A stretch of DNA of 64,000 nucleotides from Labrys miyagiensis (GCF_030160835.1 NZ_BSPC01000022.1:124001-188000); one strand, 5' to 3'; positions 1-8,571 are shown, counted from the first letter of the stretch. Made by a program: numbers and translations. The notes: a model not told the origin generated them from the sequence alone.

Positions 1-369
1 AGCCTCAAGGTCTTCGGCACCAGGGCCGGCATCGAATGGGTGGGCGAGACGCCGGAATTCCTGCGTTTCACGCCATATGGCGAGCCCACACGCGTGCTGC
101 AGCGCGGCGGCCCGGGCAGTTCCGGGGAGGCGCGGCGTGGCTCGCGCATGCCGGCGGGCCATCCCGAGGGTTATGTCGAGGGGTTTGCCAATCTCTATCG
201 CGACGCAGCCGAATTGATTGTCGCGAGGCGCTCCGGGCGCACGCCGAGTGCGGCTGCTCTCGCGGCCACGCCCGGCGTCGTCGACGGTGCGCGTGGTGTC
301 GCTTTCATCGAGGCGGCGGTGGAATCGAGCCGTAATGATGGTGCCTGGACTTCCGCGCGGCTGATTTGA
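1..369 (+). CDS. Gfo/Idh/MocA-family oxidoreductase, C-terminal fragment
   Basis: The window opens inside this gene; 122 residues are visible up to the TGA. The tail has the features of the C-terminal substrate domain of Gfo/Idh/MocA NAD(P)-dependent sugar or inositol dehydrogenases: a GTRAGIEWVGETPE stretch, then a PAGHPEGYVEGFANLYRD helix resembling the conserved HPEGY segment of the family, and an end in which residues of the dinucleotide-fold partner are absent because they lie off the edge. It sits 56 bases before a sugar-type ABC binding protein on the same strand, which supports a carbohydrate-catabolic role for the operon. The substrate cannot be told from this fragment. Confidence 0.8.
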   Translation, partial: SLKVFGTRAGIEWVGETPEFLRFTPYGEPTRVLQRGGPGSSGEARRGSRMPAGHPEGYVEGFANLYRDAAELIVARRSGRTPSAAALAATPGVVDGARGVAFIEAAVESSRNDGAWTSARLI

Positions 370-425
370 GTGCAACTATGTGATGTCGGAGCGGTCGAGA
401 AACCGCCAGTGACTGGGAGGGAACC

Positions 426-1454
426 ATGAAACGCAACTATGGTCTGGCCGGCGCAAGCCTGATTGCGGCCTTGCTGGCCGTCAGCGGTGCACATGCCGCC
501 GACAAGAAATTCGTCGTCGGCGTCTCCAACACGCTGATCGGCAATGGCTGGCGCGAAGAGATGATCTGCTCGATCAAGGCGCAGGCCGAGGCCTCGGGCG
601 TGGTGTCGAAGGTCGTCGTCGCCAACCGCAATGGCGGCCCCTCCGAACAGATCGCCGATATCCGCAACCTGATCTCCGCCGGCGCCAACGCCATCATCAT
701 CAACCCGTCGGACCGCGATGCGCTGAACCCGATCATCAAGCAGGCTGCGGCCAAGGGCATCGTGGTGGTGGCCGTCGACCAGTCCGTCTCCGCGCCGGAA
801 GCCTATACGCTTAGCAACGACCAGGTCGCCTATGGCAAGGTCGGCGCCAAATGGCTGTTCGACAAGCTTGGCGGCAAAGGCAATGTGCTCGAGATGCGCG
901 GCATCGACGGCGTACCGGCCGATGCCGACCGGCATCAGGGCTTCACCGAGGCCCTGAAGGACTATCCGGATATCAAGGTGACCTCGGTATTCACCGGCTG
1001 GGCTCTCAACAAGACGGCGCAGACCACCAAGGAATTGCTGGCCTCGGGCAAGCAGATCGACGGCATCTGGACATCGGGCCTCGATAAGCCCGTCGTCGAT
1101 GCCTATCAGACGGCTGGCAAGCCTTTCGTGCCGGTGGTCGGCGCCGACAATAACGGCTTCCTCGGCCAGTTGATCGCTCTCAAGGACAAGGGCCTGTCGG
1201 GCGTGGCCGTCAGCAATCCCCCGGCCGTGGGCGGCGCGGGCCTCGCCTTGGCTCTCGATATCCTGCAGAAGACGAAAGATCATCCGCATGTGGTGAAGGT
1301 CACGCCGACGGTATGGGACAATACCGACGCCGGCCTCGATACGCTGAAGAAGAACTACAATCCCAAGCTCGACCCCTTCTACAGCGTCGCCGTTTCGGTG
1401 CCCGGCTACACGACCTATACGATGGACCAGATCATCGGCTGCAAGGGGCCGTAG
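426..1454 (+). CDS. Sugar ABC transporter substrate-binding protein (ribose-type)
   Basis: A 342-residue periplasmic binding protein. An N-terminal signal peptide (residues 1-25, Lys/Arg start, hydrophobic core, ending in AHA-A) is followed by a type-I periplasmic fold: VVGVSNTLIGNGWREE at the start, an SEQIADIRNLISAGANAIIINP segment, VVVVAVDQSV, and a hinge near VPVVGADNNG. These are hallmarks of the RbsB/XylF class that feeds RbsA/RbsC-type importers, and genes for both follow. A GGGAGG Shine-Dalgarno lies just before the ATG. A strong palindromic repeat separates this gene from the ATPase, which may let it be expressed above the membrane components. The sugar is not predictable; the neighbouring Gfo/Idh dehydrogenase hints at a polyol or unusual sugar. 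Confidence 0.92.
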   Translation: MKRNYGLAGASLIAALLAVSGAHAADKKFVVGVSNTLIGNGWREEMICSIKAQAEASGVVSKVVVANRNGGPSEQIADIRNLISAGANAIIINPSDRDALNPIIKQAAAKGIVVVAVDQSVSAPEAYTLSNDQVAYGKVGAKWLFDKLGGKGNVLEMRGIDGVPADADRHQGFTEALKDYPDIKVTSVFTGWALNKTAQTTKELLASGKQIDGIWTSGLDKPVVDAYQTAGKPFVPVVGADNNGFLGQLIALKDKGLSGVAVSNPPAVGGAGLALALDILQKTKDHPHVVKVTPTVWDNTDAGLDTLKKNYNPKLDPFYSVAVSVPGYTTYTMDQIIGCKGP

Positions 1455-1480
1455 GGCTGGCTAGGAATGTCCGTCAATAA

Positions 1481-1674
1481 GGCGCGGGAAGCCTCCCCCA
1501 CGAAGCTGGGGGAGGTGGCATTGCGAAGCAATGACGGAGGGGGTGTGGTCAGGATTGAGTGCGAGAAGCAGGTTGTTCGCTTGCGGTTCCCACGTCATTT
1601 CCTGACCACACCCCCTCCGACCTCGCTGACGCTCGGCCACCTCCCCCAGCTTCGTGGGGGAGGCTTCCCGCGCC
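1481..1674. repeat. Palindromic intergenic repeat, family A, copy 1
   Basis: Two arms of about 38 bases are perfect reverse complements: positions 1481-1518 pair with 1637-1674 (core CCTCCCCCACGAAGCTGGGG). Inside each arm is a smaller hairpin (CCTCCCCCacgaagctGGGGGAGG), and a second pair of inner arms (GGAGGGGGTGTGGTCAGGA at about 1536) continues the symmetry. A second copy lies at 57885-58093. Here it fills the gap between the sugar-binding protein and the ATPase gene of one operon, where a transcript would fold it into a long stem-loop able to protect upstream mRNA or reduce downstream expression. Confidence 0.9.
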
Positions 1675-1747
1675 TCGAATTCCAGGCCTTCACGCTACAC
1701 TCAACCACATCCACCGGCACTTTCGCCGGCTTTCCTGAGCGGGATTG

Positions 1748-3250
1748 ATGGCGGGCGACGATAATCTCCTCCTGCGTATCCATGGCGTGGCCAAGCGGTT
1801 CAATTCGGTGGTCGCCTTGCGCTCGGCCGATCTGGAGGTGCAGGCGGGAGAAGTCCACGCCCTGATGGGCGCCAATGGCGCCGGCAAGAGCACGCTGGTG
1901 AAGATCATCACCGGCGTCTACCCCGCCGATGGGGGCGAGATCACTCTCGCCGGCAAGCCCAGTGTCTTCCGCTCGCCCGCCGAGGCGCGCAGGGCCGGCA
2001 TCGTCTCCGTCTACCAGGATCCGGCTATCGTGCCGGATCTCACGGTGGCGCAGAACATGCGCCTGGCCCGCGTGCCGCTCGAGGCGGTGAAGGCTGCGAT
2101 GCGCACCCTCGGCATCGATCACATCGACCTCTCGCGCACGGCGCGCGATATCGACTTCGCGCTGCTGCGCCTGATCGACCTTTCCCGCGCACTTGCCTCC
2201 AACCCCTCGATCCTGCTGCTCGACGAGATCACCGCTGCTCTGCCGGCGGACCTGTCGGAGCGGGTGTTCCAGGTGGTGCGCGATTGGCGGCGCGGTGGCA
2301 AGAGCGTCATCTTCATCTCTCATCGCATGGCCGAGGTCGCCGCGCTCTGCGATCGCGCCACCGTGCTGCGCGACGGCGTGACGGTGGGCGTGACGCCGAC
2401 AGCCGGGGCCGAGGCCAAGATCGTCAACATGATGCTGGGCACGGATGTCGCCAAGGCCGCTGCGGCTGTCGAGCGGCGCGCGGCCAACATCGCGACAGGC
2501 GGGCCGCCGGCCCTGGAGGTTCGCAACCTTAACTACGGCCATGCCGTGCGCGATGTCTCCTTCAGCGTCGCGCCGGGCGAGGTGCTGGGTGTCGCCGCCC
2601 TGGAGGGGCAGGGGCAGGAGGAGCTGTTCGACTGTATCGCCGGAGTGCGGCGGGCCGATGCCGGCGAGGTGCGGGCGCATGGCGAGCTGCTGCGCCTGCG
2701 CCATCCGGCCGATGCCATCCGGGCCGGACTGGTGCTGGTTCCGGCCAACCGACTGCAGGCCCTGCTGCACCAGCGTTCCGTTCGCGAAAATATCGCCCTT
2801 TCGGCCTTCGGCGCCCTGAGGAGTTGGGGCGCCATCGCCATGGGGGCGGAGCGTCACCGGGTCGACGATGCGATACAACGCCTGCAGATCGATACCCGCG
2901 CCGCACCCGAAGTGCGCCGTCTCAGCGGCGGCAACCAGCAGAAAGTGGTGATCGCCCGCTGGATCGCCTCGGGCTTCCGCACTCTGCTCTGCTTCGATCC
3001 GACGCGCGGCATCGATGTCGGCACCAAGCAGCAGATCTATGCGCTGCTGCGCGAGGTGGCGGGGCAGGGGGCTTCGGTGCTGCTGTTCACCTCCGAGCTT
3101 CCGGAGATCCGGCTCGCCTGTGATCGGGCCATCGTGTTGTTCGGTGGCCGTATCTCCGGCGAGATGCCGGCGGAAAAGGCCGACGAGGCCCGGCTGCTCC
3201 ATGCCGCGCATGGGCTCCCGCCGGCCGAGACGGCGGAGGTGCGGGCGTGA
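1748..3250 (+). CDS. Sugar ABC transporter ATP-binding protein (two ABC domains)
   Basis: A 500-residue RbsA-like protein with two tandem nucleotide-binding domains. Domain 1 has an intact Walker A (GANGAGKST) and Walker B (LLLDEITAAL), but where the ABC signature LSxGQ is expected it reads DLSRTARDIDFALLRL, so the signature is degenerate. Domain 2 has the loose Walker A usual for this class (LEGQGQEEL), a good LSGGNQQK signature, and a Walker B of LLCFDPTRG that lacks the catalytic Glu. A TTG three bases upstream is an alternative start; I chose the ATG. It ends in a 4-base overlap with the next gene's GTG start, implying translational coupling with the permease genes. Confidence 0.88.
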   Translation: MAGDDNLLLRIHGVAKRFNSVVALRSADLEVQAGEVHALMGANGAGKSTLVKIITGVYPADGGEITLAGKPSVFRSPAEARRAGIVSVYQDPAIVPDLTVAQNMRLARVPLEAVKAAMRTLGIDHIDLSRTARDIDFALLRLIDLSRALASNPSILLLDEITAALPADLSERVFQVVRDWRRGGKSVIFISHRMAEVAALCDRATVLRDGVTVGVTPTAGAEAKIVNMMLGTDVAKAAAAVERRAANIATGGPPALEVRNLNYGHAVRDVSFSVAPGEVLGVAALEGQGQEELFDCIAGVRRADAGEVRAHGELLRLRHPADAIRAGLVLVPANRLQALLHQRSVRENIALSAFGALRSWGAIAMGAERHRVDDAIQRLQIDTRAAPEVRRLSGGNQQKVVIARWIASGFRTLLCFDPTRGIDVGTKQQIYALLREVAGQGASVLLFTSELPEIRLACDRAIVLFGGRISGEMPAEKADEARLLHAAHGLPPAETAEVRA

Positions 3251-4230
3251 GCGAGACAACGGCGATACCGCGCAAATCCGGGGAGGGCTTGTTTCGCAAG
3301 CTCCGCGCCTTCGGCATGCCGCTCGTCTTCACTGCTGCCATCGTCGCGACGGCCGCCATCCACCCCGATTTCGGCTCCTTCGATATCCAATCGCTCGCCC
3401 TCGGCGCCTTGCCGCTGGCGTTGGCCGCGGCGGCGCAGGCGATCGTGGTGATCAGCGGTGGCATCGACCTTTCCGTCGGCTCGCTGATCGCGGTCTCCAA
3501 TGTGCTCTCGGCCAGCCTGATGCAGACGGCCTCCTTCCGCCAGGCCCTGCTCCTCTCCATATTCATCCTGATCGTCGGCGCCGTGCAGGGCGCGCTCAAC
3601 GGCATCGTCACCGCCATCTCCCGTATTCCCGATGTGGTGGTAACCCTGACGACCGGCTTCATCTGGGGCGGCGTGGCCCTGCTGATCCTGGAACGTCCCG
3701 GCGGTGGCGCACCGCTCGAATTCCTCAACATCGCGGCCGGCGCCGATCTCTCCGAATGGGTGCCGAACGCCCTGATCGTCATGGTGCTGGTCACCGCGGC
3801 GATCTGGCTGCCCATCCGCTACAGCCGCATCGGCCTGCTTATCTATGCGGCCGGCAGCGATCCTGTCGCCGCTTTCCGCAGCGGCGTCAATGTCAAGGTT
3901 GCGCGCACCCTGGCCTATACCTTTGGCGGCATCGCCTGCGCCGCCGGCGGCATCACGCTCACCATGACCACCGGCATCGGCGCGCCGCTCTCCGGCACCT
4001 ATTACACGCTGAGCAGCGTCGCCGCCGCGGTGATCGGGGGCGTCAGCCTCACCGGCGGGCGCGGCGGCATGGTGGGGCCTGTGATCGCCGCGCTGCTGCT
4101 GACGCTGATCCCGATGGACCTGATCTTCCTCTCGATCGATCCCAATTACGGCCAGGTCATCCAGGGTACGCTGATCGTGCTGGTGGTGATGATCGGCGGC
4201 TTCATCACCTTCATGCAGGCGCGCAAATGA
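3247..4230 (+). CDS. Sugar ABC transporter permease (RbsC-like)
   Basis: A 327-residue multi-spanning inner-membrane protein of the branched-chain/ribose permease family. The family motif GGIDLSVGSLIAVSN follows the third hydrophobic segment, and VIGGVSLTGGRGGMVG near residue 260 is the conserved cytoplasmic-loop sequence of RbsC relatives. It starts with GTG inside the stop of the ATPase gene (GTGA overlap) and its own stop overlaps the ATG of the second permease. With that neighbour it probably forms a heterodimeric channel, as usual for importers with two different permeases and one fused ATPase. Confidence 0.92.
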   Translation: MSETTAIPRKSGEGLFRKLRAFGMPLVFTAAIVATAAIHPDFGSFDIQSLALGALPLALAAAAQAIVVISGGIDLSVGSLIAVSNVLSASLMQTASFRQALLLSIFILIVGAVQGALNGIVTAISRIPDVVVTLTTGFIWGGVALLILERPGGGAPLEFLNIAAGADLSEWVPNALIVMVLVTAAIWLPIRYSRIGLLIYAAGSDPVAAFRSGVNVKVARTLAYTFGGIACAAGGITLTMTTGIGAPLSGTYYTLSSVAAAVIGGVSLTGGRGGMVGPVIAALLLTLIPMDLIFLSIDPNYGQVIQGTLIVLVVMIGGFITFMQARK

Positions 4231-5168
4231 CGGCTGTCCTGCAGTTCCTGCGCAACCAGACCATCTTCGCGCTGATCTTCATCCTGGCGCTGTTCGTCGC
4301 CGGCATCGAGATCGCGCGTCCCGGCACGGTGACACCACTGTGGATCTCCAACATCCTGCTCTTCGCCGCGCCGCTCGCCATCCTCGGCGCCGGGCAGACG
4401 CTGGTGATGCTGACGGGGGGTATCGACCTCTCGGTGGCAGCGGTGGCGACGGGGGCGGCCTATCTGCTCGCCACCAATGCCAGCTCGGGCGATGCGACGG
4501 CGCTTGTCGTCGCCCTCAGCCTCGGCATCGTGGTGGGCGTGGTCAACGGCATCGGCGTCGCTGTCCTGCGCGTGCAGCCTTTGATCATGACGCTCGGCAC
4601 CGGGTTGATGACCGGTGGCGTGATGATCGTCTACAGCCAGCAGATGATGGCGAGCCAGCCGCATGTGCCGGAGTTCATCCAGACGCTCGGGGCCGGCAAG
4701 CTGTTCGGCCTCGTGCCCGTCAATCTCTTCCTCTGGCTCATCGTCGCCGGGCTGATGCTGTTCGGCCTGCACCGCACCGGTTTCGGGCGTCTGCTCTATG
4801 CCATCGGCGACAACCGCGAGGCGTGCCATCTCGCCGGCATCCGCGTCTGGCGGGTGCTCTTCGTCGATTATCTGCTCTGCTCGATCCTTGCCGCCATTGC
4901 CGGCCTGGTGCTGGTGGGCGGCACCAATGCCTCCGATCTCAGCCTCGCCGATTCCTATCTGCTGCCGTCGGTCGCCTGCGTGATCATCGGCGGCACCTCG
5001 ATCTTCGGCGGCAGGGGCGGCTATGCCGGCACCATCGTCGGGGCGCTGATCCTCACCGTGCTCACCAGCATCCTCACCCTGATGGACGTGCATGAACCGA
5101 TCAAGCAGGTGCTCTATGGCGCCATCATCCTGCTGCTCGCCGCCGCCTATGCCCGGTTGACGGAATAG
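4227..5168 (+). CDS. Sugar ABC transporter permease (second subunit)
   Basis: A 313-residue paralogue of the preceding permease, with about eight or nine hydrophobic segments. It carries the same signatures: [16 protein letters not shown] near residue 67 and [17 protein letters not shown] near residue 254. The ATG overlaps the preceding TGA (ATGA), which fixes the start; the reading frame is open far upstream but that part is a shadow of the first permease. It completes a four-gene importer (binding protein, ATPase, two permeases). The next gene, TrmO-like, follows after 23 bases and may be cotranscribed without being functionally related. Confidence 0.92.
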   Translation: MTAVLQFLRNQTIFALIFILALFVAGIEIARPGTVTPLWISNILLFAAPLAILGAGQTLVMLTGGIDLSVAAVATGAAYLLATNASSGDATALVVALSLGIVVGVVNGIGVAVLRVQPLIMTLGTGLMTGGVMIVYSQQMMASQPHVPEFIQTLGAGKLFGLVPVNLFLWLIVAGLMLFGLHRTGFGRLLYAIGDNREACHLAGIRVWRVLFVDYLLCSILAAIAGLVLVGGTNASDLSLADSYLLPSVACVIIGGTSIFGGRGGYAGTIVGALILTVLTSILTLMDVHEPIKQVLYGAIILLLAAAYARLTE

Positions 5169-5191
5169 AGCGCGGTAGGGTTAGCTGCATC

Positions 5192-5707
5192 ATGGTCAGG
5201 GAAAACGAAATCCGCGACGGCGAGGTTGCCGTCGAGCCGCCGGCCGCGCGAGATGCGGGACTGCAGTTCATCGGGCGCATCTCGACGCCCTGGACGCACC
5301 GCCGGCTCTGCCCGCGACAGGGACGGCAGGACGGCCCGATCTGCCGCATCGAGCTGTTCGAGCCCTGGGTCGCCGCACTCGAAGGCATCGAGCGCTATCC
5401 GCAGCTGGAAATCCTCTATTGGCTCGACATGTCGCGCCGCGACCTCGTGCTGCAGAGCCCGGCCAATGACGGCTCGGTGCGTGGCACCTTCGCGCTGCGT
5501 TCGCCGGCACGCCCCAACCCGATCGGTACCTCGATCGTGCTGCAGGTGGCACGGAAAGGGGCCATGCTGCTGGTGCGCGGGCTCGACTGCCTTGACGGCA
5601 CGCCTCTGCTCGACATCAAGCCGGACCGGCGCGATTTCGTGCCCATCGCGCCGCCCCAATCGGGCGATTTCGAGGTCGGCGACGCCGGGACGGGCGAGGC
5701 CGGATGA
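5192..5707 (+). CDS. TrmO-like (TsaA/YaeB family) tRNA-modification protein
   Basis: A 171-residue protein of the TsaA/YaeB (UPF0066) family. The E. coli member TrmO uses S-adenosylmethionine to methylate N6-threonylcarbamoyladenosine at position 37 of tRNA. The diagnostic family motif [10 protein letters not shown] is at residues 103-112, and the beta-barrel core shows as FIGRISTPW (26-34) and [18 protein letters not shown] near residue 140. The length fits the short alphaproteobacterial form that lacks a long C-terminal extension. Some short paralogues act on other substrates, so the tRNA target is inferred. It is coupled by an ATGA overlap to the Nudix gene downstream. Confidence 0.82.
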   Translation: MVRENEIRDGEVAVEPPAARDAGLQFIGRISTPWTHRRLCPRQGRQDGPICRIELFEPWVAALEGIERYPQLEILYWLDMSRRDLVLQSPANDGSVRGTFALRSPARPNPIGTSIVLQVARKGAMLLVRGLDCLDGTPLLDIKPDRRDFVPIAPPQSGDFEVGDAGTGEAG

Positions 5708-6117
5708 AGACGATCCTGATTGCCGCGGCGCTGGTCCTGCGCGGCAGCGATGAAACGCTGCTGGTACGCAAGCGCGGAAGCACCGCCTTCATGCAACCGG
5801 GCGGCAAGATCGAGGATGGCGAGAGCCCAGCCGCGGCGCTGGTGCGCGAGCTGAAGGAAGAGATTGGCCTGACGGTCGAGGCGGACGAGCTTGCCTTCTT
5901 CGGCCGCTTCGAGGCCATGGCGGCCAACGAGGCCGGGCAGAGGGTCAGGGCGGAGGTCTTCCTCGCGCAGGCTGGCGCCACCGACACCAGGCCCACTGCG
6001 GAGATCGAGGAAGTGCGCTGGATATCGATCTCGGCGCCGGGGACCATAGCCATGGCACCACTCACCGAACACCAGATCCTGCCCGCCTATCGCCGCCTGC
6101 GGGCGGAGGCCTCGTAG
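5704..6117 (+). CDS. Nudix hydrolase
   Basis: A 137-residue single-domain Nudix protein. The Nudix box is complete: G34, E40, R48-E49, E52-E53, G55-L56 (REx(K)EEIGL pattern), giving the metal-binding glutamates needed to hydrolyse a nucleoside diphosphate linked to another moiety. The N-terminal [20 protein letters not shown] is typical of MutT-like sanitising enzymes. It overlaps the TrmO-like gene by four bases, and a good intrinsic terminator stands about 45 bases after its stop, so this is the end of the transcript. The exact substrate cannot be inferred. Confidence 0.9.
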   Translation: MKTILIAAALVLRGSDETLLVRKRGSTAFMQPGGKIEDGESPAAALVRELKEEIGLTVEADELAFFGRFEAMAANEAGQRVRAEVFLAQAGATDTRPTAEIEEVRWISISAPGTIAMAPLTEHQILPAYRRLRAEAS

Positions 6118-6161
6118 GGCCTGACCGAAAAATCGCGAGAGGCCAGACGTGCGCTCGCAAT

Positions 6162-6184
6162 GACGGCGTTTCTGCCGTCTTTTT
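6162..6184 (+). terminator. Rho-independent terminator after the Nudix gene
   Basis: A 6-bp stem GACGGC / GCCGTC with a six-base loop is followed directly by TTTTT. It closes the plus-strand operon and lies between convergent genes. Confidence 0.75.
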
Positions 6185-6220
6185 AGCTTCGTCACACTTT
6201 TTGAGTCAGGCTTGAAGACT

Positions 6221-6961
6221 TCACTCCACCATCTCCACCTTCCCGTCGGCGAGATGGTAGATGCCTCCGACGACTTTCAGCTTTCCGTCCGAGACCGCGC
6301 CCTGGAGGATCGGCGTCGCCGATTTTAGCGCCGCGACAGTGTCGATGACGTTCTGGCGGATGGCATTGGCGAGCGGATCGCCGCTCTGCTGGGCGCTTTC
6401 CTTGACGGCCGGGGCGAGGGCGTTGACCAGGGATGGGAGATGGCCGGGCAGGGTCGAATTGTCCTTGAGCGATTTGATGGTGGCCTCGATCGCCCCGCAG
6501 CTCTCGTGGCCCAGCACCAGGATCAGCGGCGCGCCGAGAATGGCCACGGCATATTCGAAGCTCGCGATCGATTCGGCGTTCGCGAAGTTGCCGGCCACGC
6601 GGCAGACGAAGAGATCGCCCCTGCCGCTGTCGAAAGCATATTCAGGTGCGATGCGGGAATCGGCGCAGCTCAGGATACCTGCATAGGGGTTCTGGCCAGC
6701 CGTCAGGGCCTCGCGCTCATGCTTGAAATCATGCCTCCTCGACACGCCCGCGACATAGCGTTGGTTTCCTTTGTGGAGGAACTCCAGCGCCTGATCCGGT
6801 GAGACGACGTTCTGCGGCTTGGGCGGAGCCTTCGCTTCCTTGGCGGACAGGGCTCCAGAAAAGCCGGCGCTGGCGGTGGCCGCCGCCAGAAGATGAAGGA
6901 CATGGCGCCTGGATAAGCCGTGTGAAAGCCCGGATCCGGTAGTTCTGCAGATGTCGCACAT
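6221..6961 (-). CDS. Beta-class carbonic anhydrase with Tat-type signal
   Basis: A 246-residue beta carbonic anhydrase, interconverting CO2 and bicarbonate. The zinc site is complete: C99 with the D101/R103 dyad (SCADSR), H152 and C155 (GHESCG). The N-terminus holds a twin-arginine-like signal (SRRHVLHLLAAATASAGF, residues 17-34) ending near ALSA-K, so it is probably exported folded to the periplasm, unlike the usual cytoplasmic beta enzymes. An unusual CDIC pair lies in the first five residues. A start further downstream would remove these cysteines but keep the RR motif. No operon partners; convergent with the Nudix operon. Confidence 0.9.
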   Translation of the reverse strand: MCDICRTTGSGLSHGLSRRHVLHLLAAATASAGFSGALSAKEAKAPPKPQNVVSPDQALEFLHKGNQRYVAGVSRRHDFKHEREALTAGQNPYAGILSCADSRIAPEYAFDSGRGDLFVCRVAGNFANAESIASFEYAVAILGAPLILVLGHESCGAIEATIKSLKDNSTLPGHLPSLVNALAPAVKESAQQSGDPLANAIRQNVIDTVAALKSATPILQGAVSDGKLKVVGGIYHLADGKVEMVE

Positions 6962-7253
6962 TCTGAAACCTCTGTGTTCTCAGGACAATGAACGCTCTGG
7001 AATATTGGAGATCTCTAGTTTGACGTTGCGCAACACATCGGCAAAGATCAAGGCCACCGCTCGCTTCGCAGCATCAATAAAAGGCGGGATTGGAGGTTCT
7101 GGATTTTGAGTCTCTATTTTCGATATCTATAACAGAAAGAATAGACAGGCATCCACTGCTTTGTTTCTTAGCCGTCATCAAAGTTGTGGCAGGGATGAGG
7201 AGGGCGCTGGTGGCCAAAAGCACATCATGCGGGACAACGCTCGCATTGCTTCC
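6962..7253. other. Intergenic region upstream of the carbonic anhydrase gene
   Basis: No convincing gene is seen here. Short ORFs on both strands lack a ribosome site and family resemblance. The part next to position 6962 should carry the carbonic anhydrase promoter (minus strand). The far end receives the terminator of the small minus-strand unit described below. Confidence 0.5.
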
Positions 7254-7289
7254 AAAAAGCACCGGCGCGCGAGTCGCCTCGCGCGCCGG
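7254..7289 (-). terminator. Strong rho-independent terminator (minus strand)
   Basis: A perfect 12-bp stem (CCGGCGCGCGAG with its complement) with a four-base loop is followed on the minus strand by a short spacer and TTTTT. It lies about 85 bases beyond the stop of the 21-codon ORF and is the likely end of the LysR/tiny-ORF transcript. Confidence 0.8.
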
Positions 7290-7300
7290 CTTGTGGGCAA

Positions 7301-7337
7301 CCGGACCGGTGAGCGAAACCTCTCACCGATGGTCCGG
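7301..7337 (-). other. Stable stem-loop 3' of the tiny ORF
   Basis: The arms 7301-7313 and 7322-7337 pair over 13 positions with a two-base bulge (CCGGACC...CGGTGAG). Together with the adjacent terminator this makes a two-hairpin 3' region of the kind seen in small RNAs or short mRNAs. Confidence 0.6.
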
Positions 7338-7372
7338 CGGATGATCCAGGCCTTTCATCAAGGCTGGCACGT

Positions 7373-7438
7373 TCAGGCGGTCAACACCGCCTTCTCTGAA
7401 CCAGCGCGAATTCCCTGGATCATGGTGTAGTCAGACAC
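7373..7438 (-). CDS. Candidate 21-codon small ORF with maximal Shine-Dalgarno
   Basis: A GTG-started ORF encoding 21 residues (begins MSDYTMIQGI, ends KAVLTA). It is supported mainly by its ribosome-binding site: the 16 bases before it, GAAAGGAGGTGATCCA, are a full complement of the 16S rRNA 3' tail, with GGAGG seven bases from the GTG. Such complete complementarity is rare by chance. The ORF starts about 45 bases after the LysR stop and is followed by two hairpins, the second a good terminator. I recognise no family. It could be a small protein, a leader peptide or a ribosome-sequestering RNA; conservation in relatives would be needed to call it real. Confidence 0.45.
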   Translation of the reverse strand: MSDYTMIQGIRAGSEKAVLTA

Positions 7439-7483
7439 TGGATCACCTCCTTTCGTTGGTTTCGGACATCACAAGATTGGCGG

Positions 7484-8395
7484 CTAAGGTTGTGTTTGTA
7501 AAGCCACCCCCGGCGGCGGACTGGATCTGACCGTGAAATCAATGGCTTCCTGGCGCAGCCAGGCGCAGAACAGCGAGGATTTGCGGTGACGGCGCGCCCG
7601 GCGAAGCGCCACGTAATGCTGTCCGCTGTCGAGGAATCCAAGGGGTGCCGCGAGTCGGCCGAGACGGATATCGTCGCAGACATAGGGCCAAGGCGCGACG
7701 CACACGCCGAGCGCGGCCCCGGCCGCCTCCAGCATGAAATAGAAATGCTCGTAATCGACGCGCGTGCCGGTTTTGATCGCGACACCCGAACGCGCGACCC
7801 AATCCTCCCACGCGCGCGGGCGCGTGCGCGTGTGCAACACGGGCAGGCTCGCCAGATCCGCTGCCTTCTCCGCAGCGAAGACTGGGGCCAGGACGGGGCC
7901 AGTCTGCTCGGCAAAAAGCGGCACCACCTGCGCTCCTTCCGGCCAGGGCGGACTGCCGACGCGGAGGGCGACGTCGAAAGCGTCGCGTGCAAAGTCGACC
8001 GGGCGATGCGAGGCGGTCAGCCGGACTTCGATATCGGGATAGGCAGCCTGGAAGCGGTAGAGCCGAGGGATCAGCCAGCGCATGGTGAAGGTGCCAGGGC
8101 AGGAAACATCGAGCACCCCCTCCTGCGAGTCGGCCACGGCACGCACGGAAAGGTCCAACTGGTCGAAGCCGGTGCTGAGGCCGGACAGCAGCATGGTCCC
8201 GGCCTCCGTCAGCCGCAGCGCGTTCCGCGGTCCGTCGAACAGCGGCACGCCGAGCATCTCTTCCAGATGCCGGATCTGCCGGCTGATGGCGCTATGGGTG
8301 ACATTCAATTCCTCGGCGGCCAGCGTCATGCGCCCGAGCCGCCCGGCGGCTTCGAAGGCTCGGAGGGCATTGAGGGAGGGCAGGCGTCGGTTCAT
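7484..8395 (-). CDS. LysR-family transcriptional regulator (GcvA-like)
   Basis: A 303-residue LysR regulator. The N-terminal winged helix-turn-helix is clear (PSLNALRAFEAAGRLGRMTLAAEELNVT..AISRQIRHLEEMLG), followed by the effector-binding domain. The opening SLNALRAFEAAGR and the DFARDAFDVALRVG segment place it near GcvA/AmpR-type regulators. I start it at the internal MNRRLPSLNAL rather than five codons upstream because family members begin this way. It faces the methyltransferase gene across about 175 bases; a perfect ACCATATGGT palindrome at 8464-8473 in that gap is a possible binding site. The 21-codon ORF follows it on the same strand. Confidence 0.9.
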   Translation of the reverse strand: MNRRLPSLNALRAFEAAGRLGRMTLAAEELNVTHSAISRQIRHLEEMLGVPLFDGPRNALRLTEAGTMLLSGLSTGFDQLDLSVRAVADSQEGVLDVSCPGTFTMRWLIPRLYRFQAAYPDIEVRLTASHRPVDFARDAFDVALRVGSPPWPEGAQVVPLFAEQTGPVLAPVFAAEKAADLASLPVLHTRTRPRAWEDWVARSGVAIKTGTRVDYEHFYFMLEAAGAALGVCVAPWPYVCDDIRLGRLAAPLGFLDSGQHYVALRRARRHRKSSLFCAWLRQEAIDFTVRSSPPPGVALQTQP

Positions 8396-8571
8396 GTGAG
8401 TTTTTCGCACAAGGATTGTTAGATCATATCGATTTTCACGGAGCGCACCATGGCTCTATCTGAACCATATGGTGAACGCATCGGTAGCCGGAGACAGGAG
8501 ATCGGCATTTCGATGTCGAATTTGCATTTTCACTGGGCTGCGGCCGTCGTCAGATATAGCAGGAGCACATT

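Noticed and set aside
1595-3259. Long open frame on the minus strand (554 codons)
   Set aside because: Antisense to the sugar ABC ATPase, Arg/His/Gly-rich, no family motif; a by-product of high GC. The same applies to other long antisense frames, for example 12085-13305, 38935-40824 and 41791-43431.
7439-7454. Sequence identical to the 3' end of 16S rRNA (TGGATCACCTCCTTTC) on the plus strand
   Set aside because: No 16S rRNA body precedes it; coding LysR sequence does not resemble rRNA. On the minus strand it is better explained as a complete Shine-Dalgarno for the 21-codon ORF.
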